Counted from the stretch's first letter, positions 45,695 to 57,439 are shown. The stretch: DNA of 64,000 nt from Piezodorus guildinii (GCA_023052935.1 CM041292.1:114696936-114760935); one strand, 5' to 3'. Notes: generated by a model not told the origin, from the sequence alone. Made by a program: numbers and translations.

Positions 45695-45865
45695 TCCAAA
45701 TTTATGCTTTAATTATTTATGCTTGACATGGCTCAGTAATGCCCCGATAATGCCTCATAAGTTTGAGCCGAAACATCGGCAAAATTAAAATACTAAAAAA
45801 GACTGACTCCCAATTATTTTTACCTACGATAATTTCTACAGTCGACTATACATCCTCAATACTTT
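45695..45865 (+). mobile_element. Penelope-like repeat end, copy 1
   Basis: It shares TGGCTCAGTAATGCC, GAGCCGAAACATCGGCAAAA, GACTGACTCCCAATTATTTT, TACCTACGATAATTTC and TACAGTCGACTATA with 57822-58060. The 'gccgaaacrtcgg' motif is one I associate with Penelope-like element ends, where hammerhead ribozymes have been described. Here the first part of the hammerhead core is mutated (CCGATAATG in place of CTGATGATG). Confidence 0.55.
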
Positions 45866-45989
45866 TCATATTTACTTATTTTACTAGTAAACACATTTTT
45901 AAATTATATAATAAGAAAAGTTTCACAATAAAGAAATTCTTCCGTCTTGAAAGGTGAATTAACATATAACAGAGAGAATAGGGGTTCTT

Positions 45990-46460
45990 ATGAAGACTGA
46001 AGACTGAAGAACTACTAAGGCGAAAGTAGTTTGGAACTCCATTTGTCCTACAGCCGTGTAGGGGCGAGACAAACTATCCTAAGGGACTGTTTCGTCACCT
46101 GAAGCCTTAGCCCTAGTACTCACCTCTCCCCTCGTAAAAGGTAACGACAGACAGGAGACCCCCAGCGCAGGGCTAACGAACCACCCGCCACAATGGGGCT
46201 CGTACAAATAGCCCGGCCTATGGAAGGACATATGAAGGTCGTTATTCTTGGATCTCTACCCCAGGAGAGGACTTTATGGCCGATCGTTCAATCATAGTTT
46301 GTTAGCCAGCATCTGGGTCATTCCCACAGTAACCTAAGGCCAGGTTATCAATCACCTAAGGTAGGATCCACGGGTGTCAATTAGGGAAAGCTCTTATAAA
46401 ACTCAGGTTAGGTATCCGCCTTCCAAAGGGAGGCTTTTTGAAAGATTCTGAACTGTGGGG
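45990..46460. other. GC-elevated block, possible 5' region of an element
   Basis: About 470 bases of mixed composition without a long frame on either strand. It reads like a noncoding leader (tandem GAAGACT words at its left edge, G/C-rich stem-like pieces at 46060-46200). It could be the 5' untranslated region of a LINE or a single-copy conserved element. Confidence 0.3.
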
Positions 46461-47479
46461 GAAAAGTAACAGATCTATCTAGGGGTATTTGTGAATCAAG
46501 CATACATTTAACATGCGTTTAAGCTAGTAGTTCCCAACAATACGATATTTTATATCATCCTTATTAAAAATATTTGCGAATCCTAGTAATACTTTTAAAA
46601 AGAATTATTTAGGCATTGCATTGAAACATTAAATATTACACAGTAAATATTTACCGATTTCTAAATTTTAGTAATTTATTGAATACGAGAAGAATATTAC
46701 TCTGATTAAAGTAGTTTTTAGAGCCTCGATTTAGGATTTACTATGTACTATAAATTGTAGAAGGTCGAAAATGTATGATGAACGGCTGGGTTGGATAACT
46801 TGGTAAAGGAATGATGCAAGGAAATAATTGTGACGATTGGAAGGGTACAGCCACCTCACATATATTTTTTTACGTCATAAAATGCTTATGATTTATACAT
46901 ATTATTTTGAATTTTTTTCCTGTATTATTTTTATTGCAATAAATTAAGTTTTTCACTCCATTTATGAGCCTTCTCCATATGCCTACCTATCTTTCACACA
47001 TCTCCCTTCACAATATATCTGACAAGAACTGTTATTAATAATATCTTTGAAATAGCAATATTTTATGTCGGCAAACATCACCATTGTTGTGGATTTCCTG
47101 TATCAATAAAATATAAAATGCTCAATTATGCTTTGGACTAAATTTAAATATGAACCTTAACTCCTTTTGGAAAGTTCTGAAATTCGTAAATGCGCTTTTG
47201 AAGGAGTTCAGTGTTCCTTAGATAAAATCAAATGAGGGTTTTATACGTTATATAAAATATATCGTGTGGGGTGCAAGTATATTTCATTGGGAATCACTGA
47301 TGTAAACAATACTGGGTCTCATTGACTTCCATTTATTTTTTGATCAAGAAAACTTTTATCTCCCTAATCATCGTTCACACAGTAAATCCGCTTTATAAAA
47401 ACTCATCTTAATTTTGCACATAAAAATTGATTGTATATTTATCAAATCGATGGTAAATTACTAGCTGATATTAATTTTT
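46461..47479. other. AT-rich DNA, no gene seen
   Basis: No gene. A stretch at 47180-47310 shares TTAGATAAAATCAAAT with the MITE-like element at 18481-18545 and ends GGGAATCACTGATGTAAAC like a hAT-type repeat end; it may be a fragment of the same element class. Confidence 0.4.
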
Positions 47480-47706
47480 TTTATTTATTTATTTGTTTAC
47501 GTCACGTTTATGCTACTACGGCTAATCGGACGATGCTACGGTGGGAGTACTACATTTTGCCTATCCAGGTTTTATTAGGACAGGGATCTTTTAACGAGTA
47601 CCTGACATCGCACAGGCTCGAGGACCACCTTTTAAACGTCCCCTCCGAAGAACCGTATAACGATGGATTTTTTACTCCCATTAAAAAATCCTAGGGCCAC
47701 CCGCAG
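47480..47706 (-). mobile_element. SINE family B, minus copy without head
   Basis: Tail, body and the AATGGGAGTAAAAAATCC stretch are well conserved (GCTAATCGGACGATGCTACG, CCTGACATCGCACAGGCTCG). The copy stops at the GGGCCACCCGCAGGT text, just before where the B box should lie, so the tRNA head is missing. Confidence 0.85.
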
Positions 47707-48057
47707 GTGATATTAATTTTATAAAAATATAAATTTATTTTGAGAAAAATGTTCTTTTCATTTGTGCTACATTCCATCTACGAACTAACATAATTATTAT
47801 CATGACTAGTTGTTTTTGTAAAAACATATTTCATTATTAGAAAAAAAACAACTTAGTAATCCCTCCCCCCCCTCAAAATGTAATATGATAGTTTTCGAGA
47901 TACCTTGAATCTAATATAGAAGAAAAAATCCATCCAAATTTTTTTAACACCAAATTTATTAGATTTATTGAATGTGAACAAAAAAATAAATAAATAATGA
48001 AAAAATAGCAATTGAACGGAATAAAATAGGTTTGGTAGTATATACAATGATATGGTA

Positions 48058-48100
<43 letters not shown>

Positions 48101-48765
48101 ATGGTAGTATATAATAAATAAATAATAAAAAAATAATAATTGAACATAATAAAATAGGTTTGGTAGTATGTAAATATTTTTTATCTTTTCTAATGCATAT
48201 CGATTTCAAAGGGCCCCAATCATTTTTTAGCCACTACGTATATATCTCAATTGCATTGATTATCAAAGGTTGTGTAATATACTCTTATACAAATTGAATA
48301 AAAAAAAAATCAAGTATTCTTCTAAATCGATGTCCCAAATTTAGAATCATACAAACAATTGGAAAACCCTCCATCATCAAACTGAAAACAATGATATTTT
48401 AATATTCTACTGGATTGTTTTGCGTACGAAGCGGAACAAAGAAAAATTGGTAATGACATGGACATTGCGAAAATACTGCAAAACATCCAGGAGTTGGCCA
48501 CAAAGCTAACACCTTACCTAAAAGAAACAATTTTTTTCATGTTTTGGATTTTATTTCGGACTAAAGTAACCTTAGCTGTTGAAGAGTCTCTATGTTAATA
48601 AATAAATAAAACTAGTGTTACAGTAACCTGAACTTCCAGATTTTTACCTCGATCATTTACAACCAAATGTGTTGCGATTTTTAAAGTTTTATTTATATTG
48701 TCTCGATGTATCATAATAATTTAAAAACGTTTAGAATATGATTAACATGCTGACAATCATAATTA
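47707..48765. other. AT-rich DNA with a (TA)n tract and a 60-bp duplication
   Basis: A (TA)n run lies at about 48068-48093. Flanking it, the text AACGGAATAAAATAGGTTTG / GTAGTATATA (near 48015-48060) is repeated as AACATAATAAAATAGGTTTG / GTAGTATGTA (near 48140-48172). A direct duplication of about 60 bp therefore surrounds the microsatellite. No gene seen. Confidence 0.5.
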
Positions 48766-49045
48766 ATTACGGAACAACTACTACACAGCCTGTCACTATC
48801 TAATTGCTTTCCATACCCTAATTACCATAATAGTAGGACAGCGTTTGCAACGAGCAAATGATAAGGTCTTATACTGACAATTAGGCGGTAGATGTTAATT
48901 GGCTAAGCATTTAGTCTTGTCCCAGTGAGAGGCTACGAAGGTGTAACGCTGGTATCATAATCACTGATGAGGATCTGTTCGGGTTTGAACCTAATTCTGC
49001 TCGGGCAGAATGATACTCAGGAACCGTTTTCGCTGAGTATTTCAT
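48766..49045. other. Mixed-composition block with homeodomain-type words
   Basis: Several TAATTG/CAATTA words lie within 150 bases (CTAATTGCTT, CCTAATTACC, ACAATTAGGC, GTTAATTGGC). Such clusters are seen in developmental enhancers, but they also occur by chance in AT-rich DNA. Confidence 0.3.
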
Positions 49046-50074
49046 AAGTTTTATTTATGTCAATAATATTAAAATATTTATTTAGATGATATGAAAACGA
49101 AACTTACGACTACATTATAATAACAAGAGTTGTGTTTGGTATAAAACATGTATTAAAAATTAATAACCATAATTTACTTAGTAAAAAGAACTATTCTATT
49201 TTTTAAATCAAAATAAAAGTATTGGAAATACTTTTTGAAACAATCTTATGACGTATCGGCCTTTTATTATTCAGTTTTGTATAAGCATAAAATATATTTA
49301 CTAATAATTTTAACACCTTTTGTCTTAAAAAAATAAATGAAAATTGACTATAAACAAAAGATGTATTTAGAAATTACGCTAAACTGAAAAGCAAGGAGCG
49401 TTGCATTATATTTTATAGACAATAATGGAATTAGCTTGCAGTTGCATATATTTGTTCAAAATATTTTTGATTGCATCGGTTTTTTTTAAATCAAACTTAC
49501 CGTCTTTTACACCAGAATTAGTATTCCTGGGGTTTAATTCACCACTCTAACCCTCCCTTTCGTGAATATTTAAAAAAGAAAATAGTATAGAATAAAGCTA
49601 ATAACAAAGTTAGAAATGGCACTTTTCATCCCTGGCCAAGATTCAAAAGTCCCGCTCCCTCGGAAGAGAACTGAATTAACCGCTGACATCAGCATTAAGA
49701 CCTGGCACGTCGCCGTTACTTCATAAACCCAAAAGTATTTAATTAATGGAATAATTAAACTTCTAATTAAGTTTAAATTTATACCTTTGAACTAAGAACA
49801 GGTAAACTTAAGAAAGTTGAAACTTTTTTAATATTAACTTCACCTAAACGTAATTTCATTTACTCAGAGTTGTATTAACATGTTTCACCACGATGCTCGT
49901 TGGATAAGTCAGCATTAGAACGCGTTTCGGTTTTTGTATGAGCGGAACGAAAAATCTGAGGTATGCTTAGTTTAAATTTACAGATTACAGAAACAATTTC
50001 TCAAACGTGACATAAATTTAATCATTTCATTAGGATTAATTGCACTTTTGTTAATAATTTTCAATAATTCACGT
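49046..50074. other. AT-rich DNA with one GC-elevated block
   Basis: The block at 49500-49740 is single-copy and mixed in composition. The rest is AT-rich. No gene seen. Confidence 0.35.
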
Positions 50075-50219
50075 GTGTGATCAACCAATTAAACTATATT
50101 TAATTCTCTTATAGCACTCTAAATTTAATGATTTTACCTTTTTTGGTAAAACTAAAAAATGATATTAAAAAAATAAAATAAAATAGCCAAAGGTTTTTCT
50201 CCGAGAATGAGTACCTTAC

Positions 50220-50295
50220 TTTATATTTGGCATCAATAATTCCAGTCATCTCAGGATGGTCTTCGGAAATCCACTTTACTTCATCCTTTTTATTT
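50220..50295 (-). pseudogene. Exon-like segment in the left arm
   Basis: On the minus strand a reading of 25 codons (NKKDEVKWISEDHPEMTGII then DAKYK) is preceded by acceptor-like CCTCCATTTAG and followed by donor-like AAA|GTAAGG. The right arm repeats it in inverse orientation at about 52210-52285 with a stop (NKWDELK*ISEDHPEMTG). A third decayed copy sits at 52495-52570. The protein family is unknown to me. This looks like a gene piece amplified with the arms. Confidence 0.45.
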
Positions 50296-50879
50296 CTAAA
50301 TGGAGGCAATATAAGATTTTATAAATAAGCAAGGCATGATCAGAATTTTTAAAAAAAGAAGAAAAAAATATATCGCCTTTATTTGGTTTATATAACTCGA
50401 CAACAATACATCTCCTATAACAGTGAAGAAGCTTACTTGAACCCAAAGTATAGCTTCTTTAAATTTATACCACAGTGATAAAAAAAATATGTAAAGGAGA
50501 TAGCAGATACTTTTTAAATAAAGCTATTTAACAATAAACTATTGTGAGGAATTTGTAGCTTTATTTACTATAGTGAAATAATAGCGAAAAAATCATCAAG
50601 CTTTGGAACAAGAAAAAGATGAAAGCAATCAAACACACCGATTGTATTCAATTAAGCTTTACTTATTTCTCTACTTCTGCTGTTACTAACATTTATACTT
50701 TTGCTGTTCGTAGGCATCCAGAGAGGAGGACGATAAATATAATTATTAGTAAGATGAAGACCATGACTTTCGTTGATAATCACGTTATTCTTAAAAGTGA
50801 GAAACGTCAAGGCAATTAAAAATATTGATATCAGTGAATATTTAAACCTCTATTGCAATGGGCTCAGTTTCAGAGCTCA

Positions 50880-51592
50880 GAGAAAGTTGTCAACATGGAC
50901 GTCAGTCCGTTATTAAGCTATCGATATAAAGGACTAGTATCGACTAACACTGAACCACAAAACCGACATCTGGTTATGCAAATTCAGGAAGCGGCCGTCC
51001 TGTGGGGTTCCAAAAAACAATGGGAACGCATACAAATTGGGTAATTAGTTGGAACGCAAACGACCTCGTAGTTATGCCAGTTTGAGAAGGAAGATCTGCT
51101 GCAATGTTATAGTGATCTTCTGGGATCCTCTATTCGTAAAAGAAAGAGAGAAAGGCACAGCGAGGATTTTAAAGTTACTAAGAAAGAAAAGTCAAGGCAG
51201 ATAATTTACGAGTGGAGTAACCTCAACCATGAAAATAGTAAATATACATAAATTGTACCTTAGAGTCGGCACAAAAGAACAACAAATAAAATGCTAAATA
51301 AATATCGTGAAGCGATCGATAAAGATCTTATTGAGATCCGGTTTTCCAATCACATTTAATAGATATTGAAAAATAAATTATGGAACAAGCGATCGCAGAG
51401 GGAATCCCTTTTGATATTGCCGCGGTCAACTTTTATGGTTTATCGCCAAAGAGACTGCCCGTTCAATTGATTTACTATTCTTGTTTTTCAAGGGAAAACG
51501 GATTTTATGTTTCGGAATTGTCCCCAAAGATTACTAGATTACAAACACTTTTGGCGCCCATTTGAAAAAAAAACAAAAACATTAACTACTCA
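50880..51592 (+). pseudogene. Coding-like centre of the foldback element
   Basis: Three stretches look protein-like on the plus strand: 50853-51044 (VVNMDVSPLLSYRYKGLVST then IQEAAVLWGSKKQWERIQIG), about 51055-51250 after one frameshift (KRPRSYASLRRKDLLQCYSD, then SIRKRKRERHSEDF), and 51380-51565 (MEQAIAEGIPFDIAAVNFYG then LSPKRLPVQLIYYSCF). They are separated by AT-rich stretches with GT/AG words, so they could be exons of one gene, intact or decayed. No transposase signature such as a DDE/D triad could be assigned. Confidence 0.4.
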
Positions 51593-52429
51593 AAGCTCTG
51601 AAACTGAGCCCATTGCAATAGAGTTTTAATTCTTCATTGTTATCAATATTTTGAGTTGCCTGAACATTTCTCACTTTTAAGAATATCTAACGTGATCATC
51701 AACGAAAGTCATGGTCTTCATCTAACCAATAATTATATTTATCGTCCTCCTTTCTGAAAGACTACAAACAGCAAAAGCATTAATGATAGTGGCAGCAGAG
51801 GTAGAGAAATAAGGAAACCTTAATTTAATACAATCGGTGTGTTATACTGCATCGATCTTTTTCTTCTTCCAAAGCTTGATGATTTTTCGCTATTATTTTG
51901 CTATACTAAAAAAAAGCTACAAAATACTCACAATAGTTCATTGTTAAATAGCTTTATTTAAAAAGTATCTGCTATCTCCATTTACAAGAAATCTTTATCG
52001 GTGTGATAAAAATATAATATAAATATAATGGCTTCAACTAACCTTCCTTCGCTGTTATGGGAGTCGTATAGTTTTCAATCGATATAAAGCCAAATTAAGT
52101 TGAACTATTTTTTTTCTCTTTATTCCTTTTACAAATTCTGAAACATTCTTTCCTTTCATACGTTGCTTATTTATAAAATTATAAAATCTTAGATTGCCTC
52201 CATTCAGAAATAAATGGGATGAACTAAAGTGAATTTCCGAAGACCATCCTGAGATGACTGGACTTCTTTATGCAAAGAAGGCACCCATCCTCGGAGAAAA
52301 GCCTTTGGCTAATTTTTTTGTTTTATTTTATTTTTATTAATACAATTTTCTGGTTTTACCAATAAAGGTAAAATTTAGAGCGATATAAGATAATTAAATA
52401 TAGTTTAATTGGTTTATCACACATGTTAT

Positions 52430-52600
52430 GTATTTTCCCTTTCAAGCGTTGCTTATTTAGACAATTATAAAATCTTAGATTGCCTCCATTTAGATATAAA
52501 TAGGATAAAATGATGTGGATTTCTTAAGAGCATGACTTGAATTATTGATGCCAAATATAAAATTCTTTCTCGGAGAAAAGCCTTTGGCTAAATAACTAAT
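52430..52600. repeat. Third partial copy of the foldback arm end
   Basis: Directly outside the right arm lies CGTTGCTTATTTAGACAATT, AAAATCTTAGATTGCCTCCA, TTATTGATGCCAAATATAAA and CGGAGAAAAGCCTTTGGCTA, in the same orientation as the right arm. Its middle is closer to the left arm than to its neighbour, so it is not a simple tandem duplication of the right arm. Confidence 0.75.
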
Positions 52601-53149
52601 CAAAGAAAAATAACTAATTAAAGAAAGCAATTGGCAAAGCGACCACGAAGTGTAGATATGAGGAAGTTGAATGGTTAGATGTAGTGATTTCACAGTAGTA
52701 TTTAAATGTTTCTGTATAGCTGTTAACATAAAGTCAATAAATAGCAATTCCTGTGGTAAGAGGGCTCTAGGAAAGCCAATAAAATAACGATAAAGAAAGG
52801 ATGCATACATTACTGAAGTCTATAGGTCCGGAATTGAGTCGTTGAGATAAGTGAATTAGTCTACTCTAATATTGAGCCAGTATATTCCCTCTTGTGTAAC
52901 CACCCATTGGGGAATAATGCATAAGGGCAAAGTTTTACGGCTGGTCCTATCTCTGGGAATAATGGAAACATTTCCCTTATCGCTTGATTGTTATCCTATC
53001 GTAACAATCCATTTTCGTTTTTCTTCAATTTCTTTCCTTGATTAAAGAAAATACAGTAAAGAACCAGGTAAACCACTGTCAGTACTCATTATTCTCTCAA
53101 AACTCCTATATAAACATTTTCACATGCTGTTATCAATAAATCAAAGATA
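52601..53149. other. AT-rich and mixed DNA, no gene seen
   Basis: A 106-codon minus-strand frame (52490-52810) is partly repeat sequence and has no motif. A moderate-GC patch at 52865-53010 is single-copy. Confidence 0.35.
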
Positions 53150-53345
53150 ACAAAGAACAATAACAATAATCGCATAGCAAGGAGGGAGCAATGACGGACA
53201 CCCGACAATGAATACAGGAGGCAGCGGCACCATCAGTGCTGCCAACCAGATGCTGCTACAGATTACACGGCCTATTAGATCTGGTCATTACTGCTGCGGG
53301 GGGAGGCAGCCGTAACATATGTCTTTATTGTGAGTAATTGGATAA
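53150..53345. other. GC-elevated short block
   Basis: It contains GGAGGCAGCGGCACCATCAG and TGCTGCGGGGGGAGGCAGCC. No frame or repeat was recognised. Candidate conserved noncoding element. Confidence 0.35.
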
Positions 53346-54554
53346 GAGATTAAACGCATGCTAGATTTTCATTTCTTTTTTCTTCTTTTCTTTTCCATTT
53401 CGTGTTCAACTTCCATTAATGAAGACTACTAGAGACTATTCTTGGTCGTTTCATTAACTTATTACAGAATTTATACAAGTAATGTTTTAGATTTAAGTTT
53501 TCTTCAGCTGAATTGAAATGCTTTCCGTCTCTTAAAATTTCAAAAGTAAAGTTTTATATATACATTAAATTTAACTAAGTAAGCAAGTAAAGAATTTTTT
53601 TTTTCAATTAATAAGAAACGAAAAATATAGTTGTTTTTTTCCGGGTAGCATAAACAAATTTTAAAACACATACCACATAAGATTCCTTCCAGACAAATAA
53701 TTGACACCGTTTCCAGAACTTCGAAAATCAACCGGTCCTGACATTGACTCTTCTTCAAACTTTCCTTTAAATATAAATGATCCAGAAGATTGATAGAAAA
53801 TTGAATGAAAATTACGGTTTCATTGAGTTCATAGTCGTTGTTTATTACTACAGACAGCCAAACGAAAATACTATTTCAGAAAATATCGTGGCCGGTGCCT
53901 AGTCTTGATCATAGCCTATAGCCTACCTTGTGGATAATCATAAACCACCTACGATAATTATAGAATTGCTACAGAAATCCCTATATTCTAGGGATAATAT
54001 ACTATTTATCAACTAAATATATTTATATAAACTGAAAATAAGTATATAAAAGTTCATTTATTTTATTGGGATAGATTTAAGACAGTTGTTTTGCTGAATA
54101 AACTCATTTTTATTATCTAAAAGGATAATCATTAGCATATCCAAGCGATTCTCTCACGGAATCAAAAAAATATATTAAGCAATTCTTTAAACTTGCATGG
54201 GTACACAATTTCAAAATTTAACTTTCACTTATATATTTTATAAATATGTGAGTAAAAGTTTATTTGTATTTATAAACTACTTTATAACAACGTAATATTA
54301 ACTATCGTATTGTAATTAGCCATGCCGCCTTTTTTTTCTCAGTCCTACAATCTACCTCGGGAAGTAGAAATGTAAATTGCGTTAAAAGAAATATCCGAAA
54401 TTCACAAAAAGACACTCTTGTGCCTCTACCTACACCAATTTAATTCAATAGGTGTTGTCAGCCTGAAGGGACAAAAAGGTCTATAACAATAATAACTGCC
54501 AAGTAAACTAGTTAAAATGCTAAAAGTACTCCGAAACTTCGAGAGAGGTGTTCG
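53346..54554. other. AT-rich DNA, no gene seen
   Basis: Nothing recognised on either strand. Confidence 0.4.
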
Positions 54555-55135
54555 AGGGATCCTTTTAGAGCGGCAACACTCTAAAAATATTCTAAACTAA
54601 AAGGTATCGTGGATATATTTTTTTTCAGACGCCTCGGAGAATTATCAGGGATCGAAGAGGAAAAAATGATTGAAACTAATGGATTGTAGTGGGAATGGAG
54701 TTTGTTATAGAAGGAATGATCTCATGGTCTTTATGGGTGAGTTTATTTGAGACAGAAAATTAAGAGCATTAAATGGATTTTCTCAGGGAAGGATTTTGGA
54801 TTGTAAGGTTGGTGTACGAGAGGAATTCGATAATTTAGTAGAGCCCCATAGCTCGTCCGTATACTCCATACGTCCATATCGGTCTTATGATGGTCATATA
54901 AATAAGTCTTTCGTAATTAAGTGGAAGGTTGGAGCGTTTGTCCAATAAGTGTTGAAGTAGTCGAAAACGTCGGGCAGTTTCTTGTCGTTTCAGTCTTGTA
55001 TGGGGATTCCAAGTTAGACGTTTGTCAAGGTGGTGTCCTAGGTATCGAATCTGTTCAACAGGGGCTAGTGAGTGTCATTAAAGGATATTGTAGGGCAGTA
55101 AGTCATTGGTTCGAGGGATCTTAAACTTAACTACC
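54555..55135 (-). mobile_element. Jockey-type LINE C-terminal half, minus copy
   Basis: On the minus strand: APVEQIRYLGHHLDKRLTWN then PHTRLKRQETARRFRLLQHL, LLDKRSNLPLNYERLIYMTI, IRPIWTYG (54860-55060), a decayed SLQSKIL region, and the C-terminal PRRLKK-like end near 54630. Gaps and stops break the frame. The order matches the young copy at 8354-9484; the reverse transcriptase catalytic box lies upstream of the truncation and is absent. Confidence 0.85.
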
Positions 55136-55479
55136 TATACAGTTCATGAAAAATCTATGATTTCCAGGTAAAATATTTCTAACGGGTAGTGCCTGACTGA
55201 GATCACATCGCTTAAAGTTATTACAGAAACAATTATTATAATCTTTAGTGGCTTCAGCAACCTCAAATCAAACTGTGCTGGTTGGGCAGAATAGCGAGTT
55301 AAAATTCATTTCGTAGCGACCCAACAGAATAATTCTCAACCTTCCCCCTAATCAGGTTATAAAAGGTTGGTGACTTGAAGGGTAACTCGTCCTCAGAAAA
55401 GGAAGTTAAAGAAATAAACATAAATTAATTTGTATTGTTGTATATTTATTTTATATGGCTCCATTCATTAAATAAATTA
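55136..55479. other. Mixed DNA, no gene seen
   Basis: Nothing recognised. Confidence 0.35.
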
Positions 55480-55660
55480 TTTATGTCGTCCTTCGGAGGG
55501 GACGTTAAAAGGTGGTCCCGAGCCTGTGCGATTTCAGGTACTAGTTAAAGATGCCTATCCTAATTAAACTTGGATATACACAATTTAGGACTCCCCCCGT
55601 AGCATCGTCCGATTAGCCATAGTATCATAAAGGGACGTTAAATAAATAAACAATTAAAAA
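55480..55660 (+). mobile_element. SINE family B, headless plus copy
   Basis: It starts at CGTCCTTCGGAGGGGACGTT and runs through GGTGGTCCCGAGCCTGTGCG, CCCGTAGCATCGTCCGATTA and the tail CGTTAAATAAATAAACAATT. The sequence is close to the family consensus, so the copy is relatively young. Confidence 0.85.
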
Positions 55661-55810
55661 AGAATTTGATTGAGTTGTGACGCAAATATCTGTTTCACAT
55701 TAAATAATTTAAGTAAAGAAATTATTATCCACAATAACCACTCAAGTTTGTGTTCTATTCGTTTTCTTGCATTATGTTTTACAGCTTTGTATGTAACATA
55801 TATTTGTTTA

Positions 55811-56350
55811 TAAAATCTTTAGCTTGCCAACGGTATATTATACATCTATACTACTTATTCTTTGTTCAGAAAAAAACCTACAAATATATGTTAGCTATTT
55901 TCTCCTTTAGATGGCAATCAAATTTTTCCACTTGTAATATTTACTCGTTTTTTATCAATGCTAATGAGATAATATGTTTCATTTTTAGAATCTACAAAAT
56001 TAGACATAGATCTAAAGAGTTAATTGAAAATGGTTAGAGCGTTTTTTGAGAAAATCGTGAAAGTGTGCATAATGTGTAGTATAAAGTGGTTCTTCTGGTA
56101 TGTCGATTTTTATGAAAATGAGGCTGTAACATTTCGGACATATAGCTGTTTTAAATATAAAATTGTAGTTTCATAGGACTTTTCTTTTTTGTACTAGACT
56201 TACCACACACAGACACAATACTTTTTTTCGTGACTTGGTTATTTTGACTCAGGAGACTCTAAAACGCATATTCCTGTTGAAAACTGGAATTAGAAAATTG
56301 TCACGATCGCAATACTTTCCCTTACTATATATTCCATTTTAAGTGAAAGT
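55811..56350 (-). mobile_element. Repeat family A, minus copy, left side truncated
   Basis: Order of landmarks: AGCTTGCCAACGGTATATTA, TTCTCCTTTAGATGGC, TTTTTTGAGAAAATCGTGAA, GTATAAAGTGGTTCTTCTGG, TTCGTGACTTGGTTATTTTG and the hairpin end CTTTCCCTTACTATATATTC / AAGTGAAAGT. About 350 bp of the family's left side is missing or diverged. Confidence 0.8.
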
Positions 56351-56429
56351 TAAAATTTATATTATATAGTTTAACAGACATTAAAGAATGTTCAAGCCGA
56401 ATCATAAACATGTTGATGCTTGTGTATGG

Positions 56430-56895
56430 TTCTCTCCCGTCTTGTTGACGGAACAGACAATCTAGCTTGTTGGAAAAATGTCTGTCAAACCTCATTCTTC
56501 AGCCCAAGAATATTCCCATCTTCCCAAGTCTCGCGAGAAACCTCGAAGGACAGGATGACCTGAAGAGCATACGGACGTACAGGAGAGTGCTTAGACATTT
56601 AGAGTTAGTTAGTAAAGGTGAACGACCGAGGAGTATTGTGTGTGCCAGGGCTCAAATAATAGCCACAGCCCGTGTGCCAAACTGCCGCTCTGTCAATCCT
56701 CACCAACTCTGTGTCCTAACCCGTTAAATCGACATGTCTGCCCTCAGAGAGTCCTTTCCTTTGTGGCACCCAGGAGTCATAGAGGTTCGCCAAATATACA
56801 TGCGGACAGCTACGCGGCTATTGTTATGAGGCTACGCTATAGGTTCATGAATCTTCAGGGAGTCAACACGCAAGGTGCAGAGGATAACAGCAATT
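56430..56895 (+). other. GC-elevated block with overlapping open frames
   Basis: Two plus-strand frames overlap here (56467-56727 and 56640-56909). Neither has a known motif. The text CGGACGTACAGGAGAGTGCT to CGTGTGCCAAACTGCCGCTC is of even composition and could be a decayed coding region with one frameshift near 56640-56727, or noncoding conserved DNA. Confidence 0.35.
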
Positions 56896-57099
56896 ATCAA
56901 AATTTATAGCTAACGCTTCTTTTTTTGCGAGTGAAAAGTATTTTACAAAACTGCCGAATTTCATCACGTCAGTTCCATGATTTGCGTATGTCTATACAAA
57001 GATTATAATGTTATTCTTATCTTTATCCCAAAGAGACACTTAAAAACATAATAAAACAGAATATATATTAATAAATTCTAAAAATAAAAACTTGCCTAC

Positions 57100-57310
57100 T
57101 GTTGACGTATGGCCTCAAGATTCAATGGCACACTAATCTAAAATTAATGGGAAAAGAATGTCGCTGGGCGACTAAGAGGGAGATCCAAATTTGTCTCTGA
57201 CTGATGGATGAGAAAATGGCTTTCGACTAAGTCGTTATTATTAGCGATCCACTCAATAGTTCATTCGAGGCTTTCCTCTGACCAGATTGGTTTCACAGCG
57301 TATTTTTTAA
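57100..57310. other. Mixed-composition block
   Basis: Single-copy DNA of moderate GC in AT-rich flanks. Nothing recognised. Confidence 0.25.
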
Positions 57311-57439
57311 ATTTCTCCAATCCAAATTTGGCAGTAAGTTTACCTAAGTTAACTAAAGATTATCAATAGCGTCTTTTAAAATAATTTACACTTTACATCA
57401 ATAGCTAATATAACATTTTTTTACATTTTACACTTCTTT

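Larger units (their letters stand above)
50075..52424. mobile_element. Large foldback element with 0.8-kb inverted arms
   Basis: The left arm (50075-50879) and right arm (51593-52424) are inverted copies of each other. Landmarks run in mirrored order: outer CCAATTAAACTATATTTAAT, then AGCCAAAGG.TTTTCTCCGAG, TCCGAAGACCATCCTGAGAT (as its complement on the left), AAAAAGTATCTGC, AAGCTTGATGATTTTT, ACAATCGGTGTGTT, GAAAGTCATGGTCTTCAT and the innermost GAGCTCTGAAACTGAGCCCA. I judge arm identity by eye at roughly 80-85% with indels. Between them is a 0.7-kb centre of higher GC. Inverted arms of this size around a non-repeated core suggest a foldback-type DNA transposon or an old inverted duplication. 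No clear target duplication was found. Confidence 0.75.

Noticed and set aside
47853..48209. 118-codon minus-strand frame, the longest by codon count
   Set aside because: It crosses a (TA)n tract and a duplicated AT-rich unit; the product is Ile/Tyr/Leu/Phe-rich low-complexity text with no motif.
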